Source: Metopolophium dirhodum
Lineage: Eukaryota; Arthropoda; Insecta; Hemiptera; Aphididae
DNA length: 64,000 nt
Assembly (NCBI RefSeq): GCF_019925205.1
Contig: NC_083560.1
Span: 20,727,145-20,791,144 of the forward strand
Direction: 5' to 3'
The notes under the pieces are model-generated. The model was not told the DNA's origin. It was given only the letters and a program-made list of their open reading frames with translations, and searched no databases. Positions 1 through 12,276 of the stretch are shown here, piece by piece. The translations under genes were made by a program, and so were the position numbers. Positions within the stretch are counted from its first letter, which is position 1; every line of letters starts with the position of its first letter.

Positions 1-33
1 TATTTACAGCGTAAAAATAAATATTAAAATAAT

Positions 34-1255
34 AAAGGTGGGTAATAATAAAAGGTATAATAAAAGTGGATGACGCTCTGCTGTACAATAGGTTACAAGT
101 GGGTCACTGTAATGGATGGTGTTAAATTTGAATTCAATGATATAATATCATTGTGTAAGAAAAATGATTCTGAGCGAAAACGGCCAGTCAGCCTATGATA
201 TTACCAAGTATATTTGATGATATTATTGTGAATAAAGTAATTTATATATAATCTATTTACGTGGAGCCTTGTTTTCAATTTTCAATCCTTAGCTAAAAAA
301 GTTGAAAATTTTATAAATTTTTTACTACAAAATAATTATTAAATTTTAAATTTCATAAATGTTGTCAACATTTGAACTTTAAATGATTATAAAAAAAATT
401 GTGCATATGTATTTTTAATATTTTTTAACTGTTATTGTAACAACATATCAGGAGCTTTGCATTAAATTTTCACGCTTTTTTACCCAACAAATAACATTTT
501 ATTGATATTTATAGAAAAAAAAACTAAAAAAATTAAAAACTGACAATGTCCGTAAACAGCTCAAAAAGAGTCAAATTTTTTTCAAAATTTTATTGTGTAT
601 AGAAAATGCTAATATAAACATTTAGTGAAATTTTCAAGTATCTACAGTCGTTCGTTTTTTAATTAAAACAAAACAAGATAATCGTTACAAGAGAAATCGA
701 GTGAATATCAAATGTTGTAAAAATATGAATGTCAAACGCTTATAAAAATTTAATTTGACTTTCTTGTAGACATTTTTTTTTTCTTGATAAAGGTAGATAA
801 ACTTATGGATAATCTTGTATTACATTATCAAATCTTAGATATAAAAATAAAAAAATTTATGAATTCTCAGCTTAAAATAATTTGTTGATTTTCGTGATTT
901 TTCCGTATTTTGTCAAGATTTGAATTTTAAATGCTTATAAATAGAAACTGTGATTAAGGATTATCGGGTATAGAAGATGCAATTATAAACAATAAACATT
1001 CAGTCAAAATTTCATGTTCCTACGGTTTGTTTTAGAATTACACCAAAAACCAAAATCGATTTTCTCGAAAACAAATTTTGTGTATTCCCGTTTTTCCTTA
1101 ATTTTTCTTTTAATTTTCACGTCGTTTTTAAAAACTATTGGGATTGGGATTTTTACTCTTGACCCACCCCTCCTCCCCCAAAAAAATACCATTTTTACTG
1201 TCCCAAAAGGTGATGACAGACACAAAAATAAAAATAAAATAAAAAAACACACATC
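34..1255 (+). repeat. Copy of the recurrent AT-rich aphid repeat family
   Basis: The copy starts near AAAGGTGGGTAA, followed by GCTCTGCTGTAC, GTGGGTCACTGTAATGG and TGAGCGAAAACGG. The body holds AT-rich modules such as ATGTCCGTAAACAGCTC. The same blocks recur at 2.5, 11, 17.5-20.4, 50.6, 53.6 and 62.5 kb in both orientations. Small ORFs inside are not conserved between copies, so it looks non-coding. The outer ends read as inverted repeats in the 17.5-20.4 kb copy, which suggests an old non-autonomous DNA element. The class is not settled. Confidence 0.7.
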
Positions 1256-2524
1256 ATTGTAAAATCAATACATCAGAATCTAAAATGTTATTTCAATGGG
1301 TACAATAAAAGTGTTAAGCTGAATAAAATAAACGAAATACTTTCGAACGTAATCACAGCATCAAATGCTATTGGAAAACTGTATTTAAAAGTATTCCGAA
1401 TACTAGGTCTGACAAGAATACAAGATTGGTTCCTAAAAATGGTTTTTTTTATCGAAAATACGCATAAGAAAAACGTTTTTTCTTTAGCGCTTGAAGTTAT
1501 AGTTTTGATAAAATACGTCAAAATTGTGTAAATGACTAAATAACGGTACTACTAAATATTTACTATATCATAAATCTGTTTTTTTTATGAGTCTCACAGA
1601 GACAAGGACTGTACATATATTTTTTTAAATTTAATAACATTGTTTGGTAAAAAAGTTAAAAAAGTTTTTTTTATTTTTTTGAAACAATTAAAGATAGCCA
1701 TTTTAATTGAGTTTATAATTGTGAACAATTTGACTTTTAAACTCAAAATCTCATGATTGTTAATAATTTTTTTAATTTTTTAGGTAAAACAGTAAAAGAC
1801 CGTTTTTTGTCTGGATGGCGGGTCCCCCTCTACAGCTAATGGGTATATCCTCACGGGACACTGTATACTGTATAATATCATGGCTTGAATATACAAGGTT
1901 ACATAGCCTATATTGTTATCAAACAAAAATTAAATGTAAGGGTTCATATCTTAGTATATATATTTTATTATATAGTATAATATGTATTATTATAATTATA
2001 GTATAGGCTGTCCCCTTACGCTGACATTTTAATTCTTTAACGTGATAGAATGATAGTGTGGGGGCACTATTGCAATAACCTTGTATATCCAAACCCTTGC
2101 TGTATATGTACTATAATATACTATTACACTATAATTAGTTGAAGGGCGTGTTGAACGTTTTATATAAACTATTTGATCCTATTGATATGTTGCAAATATT
2201 TGCCTCATTGAGCCGTTTAATTTGAGGTGTCACACGCTATTTGTTAAAAATGTATAAAAATTTCAATTTTATAGCTATAAAGCTTTAAAATATTTTGAAA
2301 TAATACAAATAGTATAGTTTTTTCTGAAACCAAAACATATAATTAAATATTCAAACGATGAATTACAAATTTAATTGTCATTGTAATTTAAAATTATCAT
2401 CGGCAGTACTTGAAATATTTGCGTACCTATATAATAATCAATAAATTATATTTACATACCGGTTAGGTACCTACTATATTATGCAATAATATTCTATTTA
2501 ATATTTTACTGACAACGAATAACA
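1256..2524. other. AT-rich intergenic DNA, no gene seen
   Basis: No ORF here has recognisable protein similarity or convincing splice sites. The 1.8-2.1 kb part is somewhat GC-richer and includes TATAGTATAATATG-like simple sequence. Confidence 0.5.
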
Positions 2525-3190
2525 AATAGGTAACGTAATTTTAGATTCTGAGCGGAGTGATGAATTTTTTGATCTTTCAATGTTAACGTGTGTCTTACTA
2601 TTTTTACCTATTTTTATTTTTTTTGTCTGTGTACACGATAAGTAGTTGAAATAATGCTTCGATTTTCAACTTCAGTATCTTTTCCAGTGAGATAGTGAAT
2701 CTATTTCGACGTTGGTGCATTGGGAGGTCAACATTTCAAATTCCTAGTAGTTTTAAAAATGACAGGAAAAACACACAAACAATTTAAGGAAAACGGTAAC
2801 TTTTATATAAAATTGGTTTCTGAAAAAAAATCGATTTTGGTCTTTGGTATAAAATTAATAAATTATTGTGAATTAGATATTCAAAAAAATGTTCGGTTTT
2901 ATATCTAAGCTTTGAAAATTTAATACAAGATCCCTCATAAGTTTGTTTACCGGAAAGTCAAAAAATTCTATACAATATGATAATAAATAATATTATTAAT
3001 TGTATAGGTTTGTTTATAGGTTTATGTCCTACAGTCGTATACTATGTATGGTGTATGTATTCAATCGTATATTGTTACTTTATTGTTAATAGTTTAAAAT
3101 ACTCAATATCTAAACTCGACGTTTTTCTTTTAAATCTTAGGTTTGAAAATTTAATACAAAATTCCTCATAAGTTTGTCTACCTTTATCAA
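2525..3190 (+). repeat. Partial copy of the recurrent AT-rich repeat
   Basis: It begins at AGATTCTGAGCGGAG and continues through TACACGATAAGTAG, ATTTTCAACTTCAGTATC and AAATCGATTTTGGT. The same order is seen at 62.5 kb, and in reverse complement at 19.0-19.3 kb. It is truncated relative to the copies with the GGTGGGTAAGTGG end. Confidence 0.6.
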
Positions 3191-4621
3191 AAAAAGTGAT
3201 GGGACTCGACCTCGGCGGCTTGGTGAGTGATATTATTACTAGAGACCATGATAACCTTATGTAAAGTAAAGTTAGTACCTTCATGGTATACATGTACTAT
3301 TATTGATAAAATATTATTACAAATCTTATTATATATCGAACATTAAATGATATGTATTTTTTATTTTATAAATTATATAAATGATGGTTACTGATCTGGC
3401 CGTGGTATGTTGCACTTTCCAACCAAACGTGATATACTTTATATCAATGTAATACTATGACCATTTTTGAGATATTGACATGAATAACATATTCAATAAT
3501 TAAATGTGTTTTTCTATAATTATCAACTAAAAATTTTTCACTCAGTTAAATAGCTAGAAAAACGAATACAAGATTCTCATTAGTTGTTATCACTGCTATT
3601 TAAAAAAACATTGACGATAAGTACATAGGTAGTCATTCTTTTAATAAGCATTTGAAGTTAACATTTTGACAACAACTGTCAAAATCACAATTACGCAAAT
3701 TTGTATGTGGTAACTACCAACTTGTATATAACTTGATTCAATATAAAAAACCTACATGGTGACCTAGATTATGTCTTACCTTAAAATTAGATAATAGATA
3801 CATTTACACATATTGGTGTAACAATTTCTTTATAATGAAAAAAATATATGTCTAAAACTTCCATTCCAGCCTTAAGAGTAGAAATAAAGGTATTCATTTT
3901 TCAAAATATTTTTTAATCGTATCTTAGGAATTATTGAACGTAAATATTGAATTGGAGACTATAAGTTATTATGGTGCGTCCACATTTGAGCAAATTGACA
4001 TTGTTTAGTAATTAATAAAAATAAATAAAAGCCCAAGGGCCAACAGATCGTGTGTATAAAATCTTGTACGCACAATGTAAACTTTTACTAGCGTGGATGC
4101 GGCTTTATGAAGTTTTGGGTTTCCATTGTGTGAAGGATGTCTCTGCTCAATATTGCCTAATGTATGCAATACGTGGCATAACACCTATTTAGAATTAGAT
4201 TGAGTAAATAACTTTAATAATCATATTAATAGGTAATTATAGTAGTATTTACTATTTACACTATGTAATGAAACATTTATAAAAACTTCATTAATTTTTA
4301 AGCTAGAGAAATAATAAAATAATAATAGTATAAATAAAAATGTTTATATACAAAGTATTATCATTAATTACTTTATATAAAATCTGTTCAATACACCTTT
4401 ATATATTTATCTGATTAATATAGTTCATTCTAGACAACGTTCTAGCTGATTATACATAATATGATTTATAACAATTTTTTTTAATACAACCAGCTTTGTA
4501 AAAAATAGATATTGGTAGGTTAAATAAACTAAGATGATTTAGGTAGAATATTGCATATAATTAATATAATATAAACATACATGTTTACATCCATCATTGT
4601 TATACATTAACAAGTATCTGT
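3191..4621. other. 3' flank of SUMO-like gene A, AT-rich
   Basis: No coding exon found. The part near 4200-4330 (TAAGCTAGAGAAATA and neighbours) resembles 11450-11510, downstream of SUMO-like gene B. The duplicated block therefore extends past the 3' ends of both genes. Confidence 0.5.
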
Positions 4622-6807
4622 TTAAAAGTCATGAAGTGCCTCTAGGAAATCGCCTTCTTCCATCTCTAGAGATAAAGGTGTATCAAGCCTACAAACTTGT
4701 ATTCCATTGAACCGTAATCTGACACCATTCAAAGGCAAGTCCTAAAACATTACAATTTTGAATTAATTAATTGTAATTCTAAACATTAAACTGGCATTTA
4801 ACTTAGTTAATATAGATAAAATAAAAAACAACACTAAAATTTAAAGTTTAAATTACATAATTTTTTAAATATCATAATTCAGTATTGACAGTCTTACACA
4901 TATAATGCTATTACTGTATTGTTATAAAATTTAAAAGGACATCACATCCAAATTCCTTGAAAGTTATCAATTTTATCTAACAAGTTTTATTTTGCTAATT
5001 TTTTACATCAGTTATTCATCAGTGATGAAAACTACAAAGCAGAGCAAAATACTAGAAATATTACGTAGTTATCGTGCTTGTCTTATCTATGTGATAGCAA
5101 AATACCTATCTGTTAATAGGTATTGATTTTCGGAACTAATTTCAAATTATGTGATAGTATCAATAATGTAATTATTGTACCCAATAAATATACGCAACTC
5201 ATGTTTATTAAATAATACATATTTATATTATTACTAATAAAATAATAAACCTCGATTACAATGGCAATATTTACTTGCTACTGGCTTCTACCAAACTTTC
5301 TTAATGTAATAGAATAGGCGTACTTGCACAAGTAAGAGATTGATGATCATTGAACAGTTTAATTTTTTCACTACTTAATTGTTAGAAATTGTACATACTC
5401 TCTGGCGAGTGAAATTTTTTTTGGAAATCAACATTGCTATAAAAATGTCTTGAGTGCTAACAATTAGAAGTAACCTCAAACATAATTAAATTAATCGCTC
5501 ATGACTTTGTTTGCTGACAATCAAAGATTAAACTTGCACAATGTAATTAATACCTACCTAAGTAATTCACTTATTAGGTAGGTAGTTCTTGATTAAAATA
5601 CATTATATTTCTGAATAATTTATGATTTCAAATATTGCATGGTAATTTAGTCTAAAATTTAGTAACTGTAATTTTAAAAGTTACAACTGCAAATACTTTT
5701 TGTTAGTTTATACTTACAGATCTTGTACAGTACGTTTTCATCAATCTGTCAAACGGTGTAGTCTTTTTGATGAGAAATTGAAGGCTTGTTCCGTCTCGTC
5801 TGCATACTTTGATATTTATGTGATTTTGATATGGTCCATTGGCTGGTCGAGCTTCTGCAGGTGGAGAATCTGGCGATGGGGCATCTACTGGTGGAGTGTC
5901 CTATAACACAAGCCATTTTTTTAGTATTAATTGGGGTATAAAATCTGACAAAATTTTAATTTGTACCAAACAGTTCATTATCAAATGTTCTAATTTTTAA
6001 TTGACTGAGAACATTGAGCGATATAAACACTTTTTTGTAGTCAATCCATAGTTGATTCGTATGAACCACACGATTTATTAAGAGTTTGTCATACCCACAT
6101 GTGTTGCCTTACACACACGTTAGTTGTCAGAAGTCAGTCAAATATAATCAACGTCAACGATAATCATAATAAAATTGTCAACAATAGTATTGAGATGAGA
6201 GTCCATGACGGTGATAAATTTCCGGTTCAAGGTAAACAGTTTTATGAATGATAACTTATAACATGGTGAATGTCATCACCCCAACAATTCTGGTACTATC
6301 GACACATTATAATAACGACCATAAACAAGACAAGATGAGCAACGGGTGCTCAGACCTGATGCACTATTGACATTTTCGACCGTTTGGCGAGACATGGGTA
6401 GTTAGCTGGTGGGTATTTGTGAAACAACCCATCGTGCGGTGTATGAAAATTATATGTAATTTATATATTAGGATGTATGAAAAAAACACGTCTGCCTGCT
6501 ACAAGCCGGACGGATGCCGTCACCGCGAGAACTACACAATTGCGGGGGAAAAGACGGAAAATGAATCGAGAAAATCGCGGGGACGCGATCGCGAAGTGAC
6601 GAGACGCGATACATTTCAATAAAACGATTATATTTCGTTTCCGTAGTTTGTAACGATTATAAAACACGGGCGAACAGCTGGTTAGGTTTTCGGCAACATA
6701 CAATTATAATGATAATAATAATAATAATAATAATATCGTAATTAATCGATTCGCCGAATTTCACGACGATCGATCGCGTTAATACTCACTATGTTGAGGA
6801 CGGTCAT
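4622..6807 (-). CDS. SUMO-like protein A lacking the C-terminal di-glycine (106 aa, 3 exons)
   Basis: Coding exons on the minus strand are 6807-6790 (MTVLNI), 5900-5718 (61 residues) and 4741-4622 (39 residues plus TAA). All junctions are phase 0, with GTGAGT and GTAAGT donors and TAG acceptors. After a Pro-rich N-terminal stretch (about residues 7-31), HINIKVCRRDGTSLQFLIKK matches SUMO beta-strands 1 and 2. LMKTYCTRS matches the SUMO helix (LMKAYCERQ), and VRLRFNGIQ followed by DTPLSLEMEEGDFLEA matches IRFRFDGQ and TPxxLEMEDxDTIDV. The Q-F-x-I-K edge that binds SUMO-interacting motifs in SUMO is kept. The protein ends in LHDF, before the Q-x-T-G-G tail, so maturation and conjugation through Gly-Gly look impossible. 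Family membership is well supported; function is unknown. A recently decayed paralogue is possible, but the intact frame and splice sites argue against it. Confidence 0.85.
6708..6735. repeat. (TAA)n microsatellite
   Basis: A run of ATAATAATAATAATAAT lies in intron 1 of SUMO-like gene A, about 50 bp from the exon 1 donor. Confidence 0.9.
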
Positions 6808-7150
6808 GTTTGTTTACACGTCTCTTGATAATATCCCGGAACGCGCACGACCGCTAAACACGAAATAAAAATGAGCAATGGCGTCTGGCGTCTGGCGTCT
6901 ACAGTACGGGCGTGCGGACAACGAAAACGTTGTAGCGCTCCAAGTGATGGCCCTAACGAATAAACGCCAATGGCGGCGCTAGAATCCTCCGCACGTTTTC
7001 GAGGCCCACCTGGCCACTTACCGTGATATTCAACCCCTCCACCCCGCCAGCCTACACACGGCAGTTACCGGTAAGGCGGTAACTGAACGTATACCACGGT
7101 GCGGCTGTTGTGGACAGGACGCTTGCGTGACCTACGCACGGGTCTCGTTG
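6808..7150 (-). promoter_or_regulatory. CpG-rich promoter/5' region of SUMO-like gene A
   Basis: This is clearly richer in G+C and CpG than its surroundings and lies directly upstream of the ATG at 6807. It holds three direct GGCGTCT units near 6881-6901 and many CGT/ACG steps. The 40 bp before the ATG resemble the matching stretch of gene B (GTGTACGTTTTCGG against GTGCGCGTTCCGG). No TATA box is obvious. The start site cannot be placed. Confidence 0.5.
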
Positions 7151-8025
7151 AAATTATACCCGAAATTAATTATACATTTTAACGATCATTACCACTCGGT
7201 AATGATATAGTAATATAATTTGATAATGTTATGTACGGTTTAAATTGAAATAAATTTTTTCTTTGCCATGTTGAAACCACCGTAATTTTTCACCCATTGT
7301 CGATCGTCAGTGCTCTGACTGTAGGGAGTGTCAAATCATCGTTATCTTTCGACAAATACCGTACCGTTGGCAACGCTGGTAGCTTCGACAACCACGGACA
7401 ACGGCAGACGGCGTTACCACGGCGTTACTACATGGCATTACTAGAGCACTATATAAGTGCTTATACTTTAGTGCCTTAGTATGTTGAGATGTGCTATCTG
7501 CGCATACGAGTGTAACTCGTCGCATATTTATATTTACTGCATTCTCAGTGATAAAGGTGATAACCAGTGATAAATATGTAACGAGTATACTTACGCGTCT
7601 CAATAAATCTTTACTATCTATGCTCGTTTTAGGCTATGGTTCCATTCGTTGCTTATTATCATTGCTTGCATTGATAGATTATAATCTATAAACCTTGTCC
7701 TTATCCGTGCTTATGATCTATCTATCTATCTGGTAATAATTGTGTCATCGTTATCATTTTGTTGCTATCAAACAAATTTGTTTTCTGAAATTCATACTGA
7801 ATATTATTATTTCATATTTATTATTTCATGCTAATTATTCGTGTTTATAGATATGTCTAAATTGTTCACATAATATTAATTATTTTATTTATAAATTTAG
7901 TCTGAAGAAGATGAGCCTTTTGAGTCTTAAAACACAGCAAGTACTTACATGTATATGAAGATTAATAAAAAGTTTAAAAAGAAGACATCGTTGTAAAATT
8001 ACTACATTCATGGTATAAGTGTATA
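7151..8025. other. Intergenic DNA with a TATA-like promoter-type segment
   Basis: Around 7448-7458 is GCACTATATAAGTGC, followed about 150 bp later by an AATAAA (TCAATAAATC near 7600). This spacing could mark a solo LTR or a small promoter, but no matching LTR partner or target duplication was found. No coding gene seen. Confidence 0.3.
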
Positions 8026-8139
8026 ACCCGTCCAGTTCATCTTGGACATCGGTGACCGTTACGATCCTTTAATGTAAAGTAATATCAACTGTGTTGGTAA
8101 CTGTGACGTCAGCAGATGGCCAAGATCAACTGGACGGCT
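8026..8139. mobile_element. Short MITE with about 20 bp inverted repeats
   Basis: The left end ACCCGTCCAGTTCATCTTGG and the right end CCAAGATCAACTGGACGGCT are near-perfect reverse complements. Both ends abut TATA (8022-8025 and 8140-8143), which could be the target duplication. The interior (about 75 bp) has no ORF. Element length is 114 bp. Confidence 0.6.
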
Positions 8140-8143
8140 TATA

Positions 8144-9447
8144 AGTATACTTAATTTATAGTTAATCATGTTACAATGTAACAAAATATGATTTAAAACA
8201 CAAACAATTAAAACTTGTCAACAGTAATAATTAATTTCAAAATGTAAAGTAATGTATAGAATGCATAACAATAATATTAAAAACTACCACTAGAAATGTT
8301 GGTAATGTTGTACTTCATAAAACAAATAATCATAGTTATAAATCTCAACAAAGTTTCTTTTTTTCTTGGATTTTGGCAAACCTAATAATTGTGCAGATGA
8401 ATACTTGGAAGGTAATAATACTAAATCATTGTCTTTATTTGTCATAAAATTAATTTTTCAATGAACACTGTTTAAAATTTTAAAAAAATTGCAGTTTGGC
8501 TACCACTTCCTTTTTTTTTTGAAACAAGTACTTGAACAAGTTAAGAACGATGGTGCAAAAAAAAATTACTGCGCTAATCATTATTTTAGAAGTCTTATCC
8601 TCTCTAAGTTCGATATTTAATGTTTTTACGGTTCAATGGTATAAGGACTTCTTGATTTAATCTTCCCACAAAAAAATAATTGTATTAAAGTAATATATTT
8701 TTGGAATTTAGTTAAAGTTTAAATGTAGACGTTTAAACCAATAAGTATCACAATTTTGTACTTTCAAATATATCTTTTCTGGAATCATTGTAACTCCCAA
8801 AAAACGACAATATTTTATAAAGGCATTATTAAGGATATAGCCCAATCATTGGCACTTAATCAAACATATAATAATCATATTTATGGTTCGAACAGAAAAA
8901 TATTTACTATATTTAGTTTACTAATTTTATTTTTCAGAGATAATCCAGCTGATCGACTAACAAAAGTTCAAAAACACAAGTAAGATATACAACATTTTTT
9001 AGAATATTTTGACAATCATATTGTATTCAAATGTTAATAACATTTTAGTTGATTTGATGGATTCAAATATTCAATTGGGAAGGACTATGTAATTGTACCC
9101 TGACTTCTTCTAACTTGCTAAAGTTGTACATTGCCGTGGACGTATAAAATATTGACAATTATCTGTCAGTCGCAGAGAGTCCACCACCATATAATTCAAA
9201 ACTGGATGTAAATACGAATCATGGGCCATTCTTCGACAATTGATAACAACCAATTTTTACTCTAACAGACGGAGTTACTAACCGTAAAAACAAAATGTAA
9301 AATATATACATTAATACGTAATATTTAGTTGTAGCCACGGACATAAATAAGTTCTTAATAGTTATAGCAATTAGGAGACTTATAGGTTAAATATATAATC
9401 ATGCTTCCACATAAGTACAAACTACAAAGTTACTACTTTTTTTCGCT
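8144..9447. other. AT-rich intergenic DNA, no gene supported
   Basis: A 75-codon plus-strand frame at 8756-8983 shows no recognised motif. Nothing else stands out. Confidence 0.4.
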
Positions 9448-10755
9448 ATTTTATTTTATTATTATTATTAAATATGACATTATACATATGTATAAACTAT
9501 ACATACAGTAAAAAGGAAAAAAAGGGAATTATAAATATAATTATTAATTACATAAATTTAAATTTAAATACAGTTATTAAGCTAATCATAAGATTATATT
9601 ATGTTAATTATATATAGGTATAAGTCATTACATGCTAAAAATTATAGTTCTAGTAGAAACCAATAAAAAATGTTGTGATTAGATCTCAGAGTTTTTTTTT
9701 ATATTGGAAGGCATTGAATTGATAAAAGAAGGTCCTAAATAGTCAATGAATCTTTGACCAATATTTTTAGTTGTGTAATTTATTGAGATATTGTATATTC
9801 TATTACTTTTTGGATCTATGTTATTACTTATGGGAAACTTTTTTATAACAAACATGATTGCAAATTTTTTGTAAAGTAAATTGACAGGTATTACACCAAA
9901 ATCTTTATAATTTAGTTTAGTAGGTCCGCCTAACATGTATTTATCAAGACGAATACGAACGATTTTACTTTGCTGGATATTTAAAGTCTTGATAGTATTT
10001 TCATAGGTACCACCCCATGCAATAATACCATACTGAAATACAGTGTTCGGAACATTCACTAAAAATGAACTCGTTCACGTCATATTTTTTTCAAACAAGT
10101 GCGTTCACGTTCTTTTAGAAACTGAACGCGTTTATTGGGTCGTTCATTTAATTTTTTTTTTTTATGAATCGTTAGCCTGCAGTCAATATAAAAATTAAAA
10201 ACCCATAAACATATACGACTCAACCAAAAATTAAAAATACAATTTAGACTTTAGAACATAATATACAATTTATAAAGTATCTGAATTAATTTTTAATATC
10301 TGACACGTTATTTGAGTTAAATTTTGATAAGGACTCCCTAGTGATAAAATTAAGCAAATACTAGGGTACTTATTATGATAAACCGATTGGGTATTGGGTT
10401 TTTTTTTTTTTTTTAGATATTTAATTTATATATTTTGCAATCAAACAAATATTATAGGAATAAATTATAATGGAAAAATGAAAATATTATTATTATAATA
10501 TAATTAATTATTATATTTTATACATATAATATTTATTAAATGGTAAATAAATTGAACATCTTAAAAATCGATCAAATTCATTAAAAATATAAAAGTCATT
10601 CACGTTCATATTCTATTTGCAAAAAACGAGGGACGTTTACATATTGTTCACTATATATGAACATGAACGTGCGTTCATGAAAGACATTCTTTCCGAACAC
10701 TGCTGAAATATAGCTTGGTTAAGAGATAAATACACAATATGCATAATTTCTAGTC
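9448..10755 (-). mobile_element. 3' end of a non-LTR retrotransposon (LINE), split by a MITE
   Basis: On the minus strand, 10032-9679 encodes a reverse-transcriptase C-terminal segment beginning YGIIAWGGTYENTIKTLNI, the motif seen just after the RT domain in CR1/Jockey/I-type LINEs. About 17 more residues ending NQAIFQ lie at 10755-10703, on the other side of the inserted MITE, in the same frame once the insertion and one target copy are discounted. Downstream of the stop at 9679 is an AT-rich 3' UTR ending in a TAA/TAAAA-rich tail near 9450-9475, as LINE copies do. The 5' part, with most of the RT and the endonuclease, is missing, so this is a dead truncated copy. Confidence 0.75.
10041..10702. 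mobile_element. Non-autonomous hAT-type MITE with 8 bp target duplication
   Basis: The element starts CAGTGTTCGGAAC and ends GTTCCGAACACTG only loosely (TTCCGAACACTG at the end), a 12 bp terminal inverted repeat starting CAGTG as in hAT elements. It is flanked on both sides by CTGAAATA (10033-10040 and 10703-10710), a perfect 8 bp duplication. The inside is AT-rich, with several GTTCACGTTC-type words near both ends and no transposase. It interrupts the LINE reading frame, so it inserted after the LINE did. Confidence 0.88.
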
Positions 10756-11039
10756 AAAATTATTTTCCTCAGACAATATATTATTTTGTACATAAATTTT
10801 GCATTGTCATGTTGTATATGTGCAGATGCCTTTTCATATTTTGGTTGCTATTGGTATTATTTAGTTTTAATTAATGCGAAAAGCCTGTCTATTTTAGTAC
10901 AGAATGTATCAAGTTCAAACCACAGTTTCGGTGGACCAATTGTTAAATTGTACACTTGTGTACGCACCATGAGTTGCCTACCTGATAATATATTGCTATA
11001 AATTACTTAAATCACATTAATATTATCAACTATAATTAG

Positions 11040-11370
11040 TAATATTATAGGCTCATCAAACGGTCTTCGCTCTGAATCGTTTTTTGTATACAATGACTAT
11101 TGAATCCAAATTTACACATTTATTACAGTGATCCACTTGTAGCCTACCGTACAGCAGAGTGACACCGACTTACCCGCTTTTTTTATATTTGATTATTTAG
11201 CAAGTATGGTAGGATGACATGACGTGTCCGCTCAGAATCGTTTTTTGTTGCAATGGTTTGTTATTGAATTCAAATATAACACATCCATTACAATGGCATA
11301 CTTAACAACTACTGTTCGGCAGAGCGGTACCCACTTCACACTTGTCCACCTCTTATACTTTGTTCCTTCA
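11040..11370 (-). repeat. Two adjacent inverted end-fragments of the recurrent repeat
   Basis: Segments 11060-11180 and 11220-11365 each run from a CGCTCTGAATCG or CGCTCAGAATCG block, through an ATTGAATTCAAAT-like block, to ACAGCAGAGTG or GGCAGAGCGG and a CCACCT/CCGC end. This is the reverse complement of the 34-180 segment. They are two tandem, diverged terminal pieces without the repeat body. Confidence 0.6.
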
Positions 11371-11514
11371 AATAAAATATACATCAGCAAAACTGGCTCA
11401 GCATAGCAAAATGTATGCAACAAGTGGAACATCTTTTAAGAATCGGATTGAATAAATAAACTTTATTGATCATATCAAACGTTTATTATTAAGCTAGAGA
11501 AATATTTGGAAATA

Positions 11515-12060
11515 TTAATAACTAGCTGATCCTGTGCATTTTGCTGTCCATTAAAAATGCCAACTCTATATGAATAATATGTTTAATTTTATACTATAAC
11601 GGTTACCATAACATCAATTTTAAAACAATGGCAGCTAATAAGTATTATTATCATAGCTTTGAGACCCACGGCAACCATTTATAAACAAAAATTTCTATCA
11701 GAAATCTCAAAATCCCTGTTTGAACACCTCTTGGGGTTGGTCCTCTCCCTTTTTAAATTAGCCAATCTTCTGCCCAGAGGTCTAACCTATCTCTGTACCA
11801 AATAATCCCGTGAAATTTGTTGTCCGGCAACCAATAATTATTATTATAATAGTTTCAAAACCCATGGTAACCATGGCAACCACGGGACACACACACAGAC
11901 AGACAAACATTCTATCTCCGGCTAGGGTTAAGTTGCTATGGTAATATAGAGACACACAGATGGAAATTTTAAAATAATATATAAATGGTTGTCATGGTAA
12001 TATGGACATACAGACATACATTAATTTATATATATATATATAGATAATAAATAACATTAT
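11515..12060. repeat. Dispersed repeat, copy 1 (AGCTGATCC...CCAACTCTATATG type)
   Basis: The start, CTAGCTGATCCTGTGCATTT then CCAACTCTATATG, matches 16045-16095. Both copies later contain CTTTTTAAATTAG, CCCAGAGGTCTAA and a run of TATATA near the end. The order is conserved, so these are two copies of one element. The class is uncertain; Helitron-like or a SINE are both possible. No coding capacity seen. Confidence 0.5.
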
Positions 12061-12276
12061 AGCAAGAATAAAAATGTTTATATATTATAGAATATTCATT
12101 TAATATTTTATGTAAAATCTGTTACACCTCTTATATTTCATATTTCTATTATTTATGACAAATTTTTAATACAGCCAACTTTGTGTAAAATATATATTGT
12201 ATGGTATTTAGGTTTAACAAACTAAGATGATTTACATAGAATGTGATTTATATATAAAATATAAATTAATAAGTAG

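Noticed and set aside
1014..1262. 82-codon frames on both strands
   Set aside because: They lie in the recurrent non-coding repeat and are not preserved in other copies.
4622..4742. A missing fourth SUMO exon that would restore Gly-Gly
   Set aside because: The TAA follows directly in the frame, and the minus-strand DNA downstream shows no donor-acceptor pair leading to a Gly-Gly tail; in SUMO genes I know the tail is in the same exon as the last beta strand.
7297..7691. Several 60-90 codon frames and a possible solo LTR
   Set aside because: No second LTR, no target duplication and no protein motif; kept only as a TATA-like segment note.
8756..8983. 75-codon plus-strand frame
   Set aside because: AT-driven composition, no motif, no splice context.
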